The notes under the pieces: model-generated | Databases searched by the model: none | What the model was told of the DNA's origin: nothing | The model's input: the letters and a program-made list of their open reading frames with translations, nothing else | Made by a program: the position numbers and the translations under genes | Part shown: piece by piece, positions 57,027 through 64,000 of the stretch | How the letters are laid out: each line of letters starts with the position of its first letter | Position numbering within the stretch: the stretch's first letter is position 1 | Origin: Adiantum capillus-veneris | Lineage: Eukaryota; Streptophyta; Polypodiopsida; Polypodiales; Pteridaceae | Direction: 5' to 3' | DNA: 64,000 nucleotides | Assembly: GCA_014529385.2 (NCBI GenBank) | Contig: CM043949.1 | Location: forward strand, 141,954,858 to 142,018,857

Positions 57027-57891
57027 GACAGTAAGCGCTCTTACTGTCTCTAAGGTATTTTTGGCCAATTTCTCAACTTTGAGCACATATGCACCTCAAA
57101 ATACATCAGTATACATGCATTTGACCCACAAAATCACAAAAGCCCCATTCTTAGACCAAAATCCAAGCTCATCAATCTGTCAACATCAATCCTGGTAAAG
57201 AAACCATGATACCCAATTCCAAGTTGAGAGCCAAACTCCACAATTGCTTCTTAGAGCCTCTATGAGCCATCCATAAAGCTACATTCTCAAAAAGTTCAAA
57301 AAATGCTCAAGAGACAGTAAGCGCTCTTACTGTCTCCCATGTCCAGACTACTACCAAAGTTTCCAGATAGCTCCTATACATCACCATGATTACATTGGCT
57401 AAGCCTCTTACCAAGTAAAAATGCAAAAAACCATCACTTAGCCATTTCAGTCACTAGCTAGCCAACTCTGGACCTACTGTTGCCAAGGACCATCACACTA
57501 TCAAAGTCATCACATCAAAAATCATCAAATGATGCCTTCCAGCTAACCCTGGCATTACCGATCAAAAAACCAGCTCCATATCACTCTGGAGACAGTAAGC
57601 GCTCTTACTGTCTCAATGCCTAGAAGTTCACTTGCACCCCATCAAAAGCTGTATCTAGCCTCATTGCACAACGTTTGTGAAACCACAAGCACTATGCATC
57701 AAAATTTCACTAAGTTACCTATTTATACAACTCACCTACCATCTAGGGTTTGCCATATATCATGGTATTGCTCCATATTACACCAAAATTGGGGAGTACA
57801 CTCCACATGCATTGTATTACATGCCTATGCACTCATTGTCGCCTCAAAGTGCCAAAAACACCTACTGGAGACAGTAAACACGCTCACTGTC
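57027..57891. repeat. Palindrome array, ACAGTAAGCGCTCTTACTGT type, 3' region
   Basis: Starts 57027, 57313, 57591 and 57870, spaced 286, 278 and 279 bp. The first three have perfect arms; the last is diverged (ACAGTAAACACGCTCACTGT). Same motif as in the leader. Confidence 0.9.
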
Positions 57892-58118
57892 TGGTGTTGC
57901 TAAATTGTCAGTTTTAGTGTTTTGGGCTTGCAAGCATTCTTTATACATATATTTTGAGTGTTACTTGCATTAAATGATCATCAAAGATTCAGTTGAAGCT
58001 CCTATCCAGCACTCTGACTAGACACTGACAACTTTCAAGTTGGTGGTCTACTTACAGGGAAAATGCAAGAAGAAAAGAAGCTAGGCCACTAGAGACAGAA
58101 GGGACTGTACAGCAAAAG

Positions 58119-59145
58119 ATGCCTCCAGAGAAACCAATATCTGCACCTGCTACAGAGCCAGAGCCTACTACAGCTGAAGCAGCAGACAAAGAGCTTACAT
58201 TGAATGAATTGGCAGAGCTGCAGTTAAGAGAGCGCATGGAGACCCTCCATGAGAGGTATCATTGGAAGAGCCTACGCTGGGAGCAGCGTATACTACACTC
58301 TGCAAATGTCGCTCATCTGACTCCCCAGCAGATAAATGAAGCTCGAGGAGCAGCAGGTGCCGGAGAAAAGTCTTGAACCTACATGGCGACAGAGATGGCT
58401 TAAGAAGCATCCAGAATTTCTTATCCATCAAGTCCACGCACCTAGATACATTAAAGAAGATCCTACAGTCTTCCCCTATCCGCGAGTATACACATGGCAA
58501 GAGTTTGAGCACCTTCAGAAGGAGCATCCCACTTGGATGAACTATCCACTACTGCCAGCTCCTAAGCCAGGTGACTACCTTACAAAAGAATATATGATCA
58601 GATCATTGACTGAAGCTGAGGAAATGTATAGAGGTCTCCCATACCTATCTACAGGCATGCTAAGGAAAATATGTCGGATGCTACTAACCTATATACAAGT
58701 ATACCACCAGACTGAGTTAACCGACACTCCCTCATTGGGTTTTTTGGAGGGTACAAGAGGCCTATACTATGATCTATCCGGCCAACCAGATGAAGTCATT
58801 TTGCATGGATTTTTTTCTCGTCTAATGTTTTTGCCCAGCTACTACCTCCAAACATTTGAAGAGGCTTTCTACACCGGCTTCTTCTCCTATAATTCAAAGA
58901 TCTTCAACATCGAAGTCGCAGACCTTAGAGAAAGATATGTAAGTTATACAGTGATCGAGTTGAAGCATGAGATCCAGAATATCCCACTATCAGCCATTGA
59001 AAAGGAGAAGAAGGCCCAGTTCAAAGTGGCCCTTAAGCTTATGGCAGGGCGCAGATTAGAAAGATGTCCACTCAATTGGACAGATGAAACGCCAAGCGCT
59101 TCACACACTCGACAACAACCTCATGTCGAGGAAGACTTGGTTTAG
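58119..59145 (+). pseudogene. Extra ORF downstream of pol (TAT-D), unknown
   Basis: Two overlapping frames, 58119-58376 (85 codons, ATG) and 58336-59145 (269 codons), which look like one gene of about 340 residues with a single-base frameshift near 58370 (both frames read EKS at that point). The product is soluble-looking: acidic Ala/Glu/Pro-rich start, a helical charged segment (ELAELQLRERMETLHERYHW), then SLTEAEEMYRGLPYLSTGM, YDLSGQPDEVILHGFFSRL and FNIEVADLRERYVS. No transmembrane segment or env signature. A splice acceptor (58049-58057) lies just upstream and could join to the LTR donor. Ends 11 bases before the polypurine tract. Tat elements are known to carry extra ORFs here, but I do not recognise this one. 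Confidence 0.55.
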
Positions 59146-59156
59146 GAGGGGGGGAG
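59141..59156 (+). other. 3' polypurine tract of TAT-D
   Basis: TTTAGGAGGGGGGGAG, directly before LTR start TGTTGCAGC. Confidence 0.85.
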
Positions 59157-60089
59157 TGTTGCAGCTCAGCAACGGTGGATAGCGGCCACCACTACATCAA
59201 GTCAAATCCCCGTCTTTTTGTATTAATTTTCTGCTCTGAAGTCGAGCTCGTAATATTTTTGCTATTCAAATGTAAAGGGTTTATCTTCTGGGGCCATGGG
59301 CTTCCAAGTTGTACTCATTCCCAACTCAAGCACACAATTGATTATTGAGCCATGTATCTATGGGAAACCCTCCTCCCACAAGACCTAAGTATAAAGGTCA
59401 AAATGAAGGGTTTTGGAGGGATGGATTTTATGAGTTAGAAAAACTCTCTGCGCGGGCAGCTTATCTATTTTTGTATGTGCATCTTCTTTGATTCCTATCT
59501 TGTGCTGCACGAGTTGCATTGCAGAACCGAGACCACAGGCGCGTTCAGCTCATCGAGCTCTTCGATTCAACGCCAACCATTTGCCATGAGACGCTACTTC
59601 ACGAGCATCGACCTACGGACTTACAGGTGAGTTTTAGGGAGTTTAGGGTAGATTTCAGTGAAACTAACCATAGAGTAGTGTAGCTCTCCCTTAGACGCAG
59701 CTGTAAAGATCATCTGGGACCGTTTCCGACAACTTCCATTTTGTTGTCAGACAGTAAGCGTGTTTTCTGCCAGGGTGCAGAATTCAGGTTTGAGGGTCTA
59801 GGTATCTTGGGGACATGTAGGAAATTGCCTACGGTGAGTTTCGTGTCAAACCGAGGTCATTAGCCCAAGGTTTAGCTTAGTTTCATGACGTAGGAGGTTC
59901 TTGGCATATTTGGGTATTCCCGCACACACAGGACTTAGAGATCTTAGATGACCATTCCATAGGTATTCGACAAGAGGTTGACACCCTCTTGGCGCACCTC
60001 CATGCCCTAATCGGGTCAGTGACGTCCCTAGTTGACATCTTTATGTGTTGAGTAGGTTCTCGCTTGCTACGAGCGACACTCGAAAAACA
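59157..60089 (+). repeat. 3' LTR of TAT-D
   Basis: 933 bp, TGTTGCAGC...GAAAAACA, same length as the 5' LTR and about 96% identical by eye. Followed by TAGGC (60090-60094). Confidence 0.95.
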
Positions 60090-60094
60090 TAGGC
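60090..60094 (+). other. TAT-D target duplication, right copy
   Basis: TAGGC, matching 43879-43883. Confidence 0.9.
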
Positions 60095-60606
60095 CGAAGA
60101 GAAGTTTAGCCTTGTTCCTAAATTCTCAAAGAGACCCTTCCAGAAATTACTGGTCATTCTAGGATCTCTATCCGACACTATGGACATTGGCAAGCCATGG
60201 TACTTGAAAATTTGTGAAATGAAGAGTGTTGCCATTTGATGGGCTTTGATAGTCTTTTTGACAGGTATAAAATGAGCTTGTTTACTGAACCTGTCTACTA
60301 TCGTCCATATTCCCGTATTCCCATGGATAGACTTAGGCAATCCAAAGATAAAGTCCATGGATATGCTCTCCCATGGTGAATTAGGAATTGGCAAGGGTTG
60401 AAGCAATCCAAGTTGCTTCCCTCTATCAAATTTTGTCTTTTGGCATACCACACATTTAGAAACATACTCTTGTATGTTCACTTTCATGGTAGGCCAATAG
60501 AAATATGTTTCAATTCCCTTTAAGGTAGACTAAATCCCTCTATGCCCCGCATACGGTGGAGCATGAGATTCATACATTACTTTCTCACGTAGTGAGTTAG
60601 TAACGC
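60090..60606 (-). pseudogene. Integrase N-terminal half (CRV-2)
   Basis: Minus-strand coding region (part of the frame 60041-60487 plus upstream codons to 60606). From upstream: VTNSLREKVMYESHAPPYAG, a stop near the HHCC module, YVSKCVVCQKTKFDRGKQ (CxxC of the zinc domain), the first catalytic Asp in SMDFIFGLPKS, WTIVDRFSKQAHFIPVKK, and the second Asp in IVSDRDPRMTSNFW. The real coding ends near 60090 (NFSSAY), where TAT-D was inserted; residues read beyond are LTR. The half with the catalytic Glu is at 43302-43883. Confidence 0.85.
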
Positions 60607-61973
60607 TGTCAGGAGTTTTTTGGAGCAAGGGATTGCGCATATGTACATATACATGCATGGTGCATCAAATAAAGGATTGCCCATTTTCCTTAGCCAGGTG
60701 GTTACGTGGGGCCCACATGTGTACAGTTAGGACAGTATGTACATAGTGCATCGATTTTCACTATCACCAGTACCAGTATGTTTTTTCTACAATAATGAGG
60801 AGTTTATAGCGCGTAAAACATCTCGAGGAAGCTATCCGCGGGCCGACGACATGAGGTCAGCAGGTGCGTCAGATGGCATCTAGTGGCGTCAGGAGGGCGA
60901 ACGAGGTCAATATTTGCACGCGGATGAGGACGGACACAACGTGGGTGTTTTCTTGTGAGAGTTATGCAAAAATTTCATCATTAGGACCACTTTTTGGGGC
61001 CACTTCACGTGGTGGCGAGATGCATTATTGGAAAAAAGTTGAGTGCCAGGTGTGCGAATGATGCAAAAAGGTGACAACTATGCACTGCGAGGTCAGTTTT
61101 TGGCCTGTTTGGGGTCCGTTTGAGGTCATCTAAAAGGCCAAGGGTGCCCAACTAATAAAGCTAAGTGTGGGAACTGAAAAAACAGAGAGAAGACCAGAAA
61201 AAACGTGGAGAAGAGAGGAGGAACAGCCGCAGCTGTGTTTTTGCTCATTTTGGAGCCTATTTTGGCCGTAAACTGCTCATCCGAGGTCGGATTTGAGCAC
61301 TTTGACATTGTAGACTGGGGTTTTGGGCCATTCCGAACGCAATGGCGCTGTCCATTTTGCCAAATTTCTCACTCTTTTCCTGCTGTTTTTCTGTGTAAGT
61401 TTCTCCTATGAGCGAAGTTTCCGCTCCAGTTTGTGATTGTATCTGGTATCTTTTACCCATATTGTGTGAGCTGTTTGCCCCATTGGTGTTGGCCCAAGCT
61501 CATTTGTATCTAAAAATCAGAAATTCTCCTCTTTTGAGCTGAGTTTTTTGGGTGTGTGTGTGTGTGTGTGTGTGTGTCTGTGTGGAGTGGGTAAGTGGAT
61601 AGTCTCTCTCCTCTCACTCCAGAGGTGTGTTCCCTGTCTGGGCCAGGTGTGTTGTCTACGCTGAGTGGTGCCCCATAGTGTGTGTGTGTATCTTCCAAGA
61701 GTGTGTGTCGGGTTGTTATAGAGGCGATGTGTGTGTTTTCATCCCGCTCACATTCTTTTGGCGCCCGCACGGAGGATCTTCTTCGAGTACCTTCTGCTTC
61801 GAGCTTCGAGCTTCGAGCTTCGGGATTACAGGTTGCAGGTTGCAGATTACAGGTTACAGGTTACAGTCTATAGGGACAGGTACAGGTATAGGTGATTCAC
61901 ACAGGTATAGGTAGCTGGAGTACAGTGATATACTAGCAGTGATGTCACTTGTAGTTTTTGTGGGAATGCATCA
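60607..61973 (+). repeat. 5' LTR of element E (right end uncertain)
   Basis: Starts TGTCAGGAG. The proposed end is CA at 61973, followed two bases later by TGGCGCC, a short match to a PBS; this is weak. Contains (TG)n (61552-61577) and short repeats of GCTTCGA and GGTTACAG (61798-61865). Confidence 0.35.
61552..61577 (+). repeat. (TG)n microsatellite
   Basis: About 13 TG units within the putative LTR. Confidence 0.9.
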
Positions 61974-62505
61974 CTTGGCGCCTATTTGAGCGCATCGTCT
62001 GCTGGATTGTACGTTACTTGTGGAAACTGCCATTGTACGCATTTGTGGAGCCATACTTGGTTGTATTTGGTCGTCCCAGCCATTTCTGAGACTTGGTCTG
62101 GAAGATAGTCATTTCTGAGACTTGACTATATGCGATTTGCATTAGCCTTCGTGTGAGGGTCGATAGCGTGAGGTTTTTATTGAGCTGGGGGATTCTCAAA
62201 TGTGGAGATCCTTTCGGTAATACAGGTAGCTGGAGCACCCTTCTTGTGACCTCGCCATAGGCTATGTACTAGTGAGTCCTACTTGATGCTCGGGTTCTAT
62301 TGTTGACAGTTTATGCATACATAGACAGTCTATATTTTGGGTTCCTACTGCTCTACTTCTGGGGAAACTCTGTCGAAATTTTCCCAAGTTATGATGGCTG
62401 GTTTTTTGGTATTTTGAGCCATTTATGCTGTTATGCTACTGAAATTTTGGCAAAATCAGAGGTTGAGTCAGGTGTGCCTTCTTGGGAGCTTCATGGTTGG
62501 CTTTA
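61974..62505 (+). other. Leader of element E
   Basis: No supported ORF before the small ORF at 62506. Confidence 0.4.
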
Positions 62506-62724
62506 ATGGATGATCAAAATGGCCCTCAGTTCACTCCTTTTCATTTAACTCAAAGAATTCAGATTAATGTTCATGTGTCCAGGAAGATCTTTTTCCAGCA
62601 GCGCATAGTCTTTATGTTTAGGCCAAGAAGATTGAGAGAGATCCTGGAATGTCCTTTGCCTGTTTTCATTCTGATGATTAACTATGAAAACTCATTTGAT
62701 GTGCATGTGTTTGTCCTTATCTAA
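62506..62724 (+). CDS. Small ORF upstream of gag, conserved 72-aa family
   Basis: ATG at 62506 (a longer TTG start at 62482 is less likely, since the 72-aa length then matches 8587 exactly). It aligns ungapped with the 8587-8805 product: INVHVSRKIFFQQRIVFMF, RPRRLREIL and ENSFDVHVFVL. The reading frame is open while the neighbouring gag has an in-frame stop. It lies 102 bases before the likely gag ATG, in a different frame, so on a polycistronic RNA it would be an upstream ORF. No known domain recognised; role unknown (possibly leader protein, RNA-binding or translational control). Confidence 0.65.
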   Translation: MDDQNGPQFTPFHLTQRIQINVHVSRKIFFQQRIVFMFRPRRLREILECPLPVFILMINYENSFDVHVFVLI

Positions 62725-62826
62725 AGTTGAGCTCCATTGAAGTTTCTGGGGATTGGGTAGTGAAAAGTTTTGGGTTCTTGCACGTGTGTTCGAAGGGGTT
62801 CTCAAAGCATCATAATTTGGGTAGCC

Positions 62827-63342
62827 ATGGCTTTCTCTTATCCGGAGTTTCATGGAAGAAGTGATGAAGATGTGGAAGAATTTTTGGAAAAGATGGAGGT
62901 TGCCTGCATTAGCAACCAGATTCATGACCCTACGCAAATGTTACGCCTTCTCCAAATTTGTTTGAAGAGTGATGCACGAGTTTGGTCTAAAGCATTTGAA
63001 GAGGAGATGCGTGTGGCTGATCCACCTGTAAGGTTGAGTTGGGACAATCTACGACATGGGTTGGAAGTGGAGTTTGTGAAGATAGAAGATCCTGACAAGG
63101 TGTGGCAAGAAGTACAGGCTTTGGTGCAAAAGGAAGGTGAGCCAGTAGATGCGTACATACGTAAGTTTTCATTGGCATGGGAGCGAATGTGCAAGGCTTT
63201 AGCACCACAGGTACCCCCACCTGACATGATGAAGAAGGACAGGTTCTTGGCTGGTCTTTGGGAGAATATACGTTGGAGAGTGGAGCTAAAGAAGCCTAGG
63301 ACATATGAGGATGCACTAGAGGTAGCAAGGAACAAAGAGTAG
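62827..63342 (+). pseudogene. Gag (element E), N-terminal part
   Basis: Likely start is the ATG at 62827 (MAFSYPEFHGRSDEDVEEFL), the normal start of such gag proteins; a predicted start at 62770 adds 19 residues. Retrotrans_gag domain: MLRLLQICLKSDARVWSKAF, LEVEFVKIEDPDKVWQEVQ, VDAYIRKFSLAWERMCKAL, FLAGLWENIRWRVELKKPR. TAG at 63340 after ARNKE, then the same frame continues. Confidence 0.85.
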
Positions 63343-64000
63343 AAGCTGAGAAAAATGAGTCAGTTAGGGGTGGAGTCTTTGCCAATGAGGTCTGAATTTC
63401 AGCCTATAGAGTCTTTACAAGGGCGCATGTCAAGGGTTCATCGTGAACCAGTAGTTCCTGTTACTACTCAGGTTATGCCAACAGTGGTCACTACAGCAAT
63501 GCAAGATGATGGGCTAAGGCAATACATGAGGCAAATGGTAGATTTGATGAAGAATCTCAGCCTAAACATGCTAGGTCAAGTGGGAAATAATCGAGGTCGA
63601 GGGAGGTTTGCAAATCAGCCAGGAGGTGAAGAAAGGCCTAGGAATGGTGTTGGACAAAGCAATGGTAGGTTTTGGAGGCAGACGCCCACATGTTATAATT
63701 GTGGAGAGTTGGGTCACATCAGCCCGCAATGTGATAAGCCACCAAGGATGGGGGGAGACATGTATCCATTGCCAAGACAGGTGCTAACTAGGTCAAATGA
63801 TTATGGCAGCGAAATTAAGGGAGACGAAGGAACCAGTGGACTGACCCAGGAGGAAAAGGGAAAGACAAAAGTGCTAAGTGTAGTCACCTTGGAGAAGGCA
63901 TCAAAGCTAGAGGATACATTAGTGATGCCTATTGGGAAGAGGACCACAGAGGATAAGGAAGGAAGAAGTGTCCTAGGTCCTAGTAAGAAGAAAGGAAAGA
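63343..64000 (+). pseudogene. Gag C-terminal part with zinc knuckle (element E)
   Basis: Same frame as 62827 past the TAG. Contains a Met/Val-rich segment, RGRGRFANQPGG, and an intact CCHC knuckle CYNCGELGHISPQC (about 63688-63729). It then runs into a basic stretch (GPSKKKGK) and off the right edge. Open to the end with no further stop. Confidence 0.75.

Larger units (their letters stand above)
55819..58118 (+). other. TAT-D 3' non-coding region
   Basis: 2.3 kb without a supported gene. Contains the internal polypurine tract (55967-55980) and four palindromes (57027-57891). The flanks of 45393 and of 57027 share words such as TTGGCCAATT, so the leader and this region share a repeat unit. 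A good acceptor TACTTACAG ends at 58057. Confidence 0.6.
43884..60089 (+). mobile_element. TAT-D: complete Tat-like Ty3/gypsy element (16.2 kb)
   Basis: Plus-strand element with two 933-bp LTRs, PBS, leader, one continuous gag-pol frame (with stops), a downstream extra ORF and a polypurine tract, flanked by TAGGC. Inserted in the integrase gene of CRV-2 between the codons for SAY and HPQ. Both LTRs align without indels and differ at about 35 positions by eye, so insertion is not very recent. Coding defects: seven in-frame stops, two frameshifts, and the first integrase Asp deleted. Confidence 0.95.
41127..60606 (-). mobile_element. CRV-2: chromovirus inserted in TAT-C, itself split twice
   Basis: Minus-strand element with 3' LTR 41127-42716 and internal 3' part 42717-43883. 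The internal part continues at 60095-60606 on the far side of TAT-D, and is then interrupted by element E at 60607. Only the integrase and chromodomain part is in the window; the rest must be beyond the right edge. Confidence 0.85.
60607..64000 (+). mobile_element. Element E: Ty3/gypsy element, 5' part, open at right
   Basis: Inserted in CRV-2: the sequence diverges from CRV-1 exactly after AACGC (60602-60606), which would be one copy of the target duplication, and TGTCAGGAG begins the LTR. It includes LTR, leader with a small ORF, and gag. Pol lies beyond the window. Confidence 0.65.

Noticed and set aside
58119-59145. Retroviral-type envelope gene
   Set aside because: No signal peptide, no transmembrane segment, no cysteine-rich ectodomain; only the position is env-like.
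61126-61914. Several ORFs within the putative LTR of element E
   Set aside because: They overlap on both strands and include the TG repeat; no domain or homologue in the window.

Overview
The window looks like intergenic DNA of a land plant with a large, repeat-rich nuclear genome. The sequence alone does not identify the species. Almost everything recognisable is transposable-element DNA: nested Ty3/gypsy LTR retrotransposons of two lineages (Tat-like and chromovirus-like), Ty1/copia pieces, a LINE remnant and a hAT transposase remnant. I see no convincing single-copy host gene, rRNA, tRNA or CRISPR.

Layout. 1-3264 (minus): internal part of a chromovirus-type gag-pol (CRV-1), running off the left edge. 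3265-8471 (plus): 5'-truncated Tat-like element (TAT-B), then a probable LTR. 8587-9014: two overlapping small ORFs of an unknown family. 9015-10247: a Tat-like 3' end (polypurine tract plus LTR start) and an acidic ORF. 11500-12200: a gypsy 3' end with LTR. 12508-13560 (minus): hAT fragment. 14920-16517: short copia-type element and a 177-bp tandem duplication. 16515-18060: LINE remnant. 18580-20005: copia pol remnant. 20200-21415: degenerate minisatellite of about 135 bp. 22440-23860: decayed gypsy gag-integrase. 23861-28700: mostly featureless.

28701 to beyond 64000 is one large nest. TAT-C (minus) has its 3' LTR at 28701-29743, a gag-protease coding region at 31.5-38.0 kb interrupted by a solo chromovirus LTR, a leader carrying ten palindromes, and a PBS and partial 5' LTR at 40840-41126. 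That 5' LTR is split by a chromovirus (CRV-2). CRV-2 is split at 43884-60089 by a complete Tat-like element (TAT-D, two 933-bp LTRs, TSD TAGGC) and again at 60607 by a further gypsy element (element E), whose gag runs off the right edge.

The Tat-like family here has features I do not recognise from described elements: a second retropepsin-like domain after integrase (TAT-B and TAT-D), a tract of repeated W-x-P-K motifs at the pol C-terminus (B, C and D), a conserved internal polypurine tract (C and D), and 20-22 bp palindromes recurring about every 285 bp in non-coding regions. TAT-C has gag and protease but no RT, RNase H or integrase, so it looks non-autonomous. Separately, a 72-aa small ORF occurs both upstream of gag in element E and, as an overlapping pair, at 8587-9014. 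Its amino acids are conserved while third codon positions differ, so it is the best candidate for an undescribed functional protein. Every pol copy in the window carries stops, frameshifts or lost catalytic residues.
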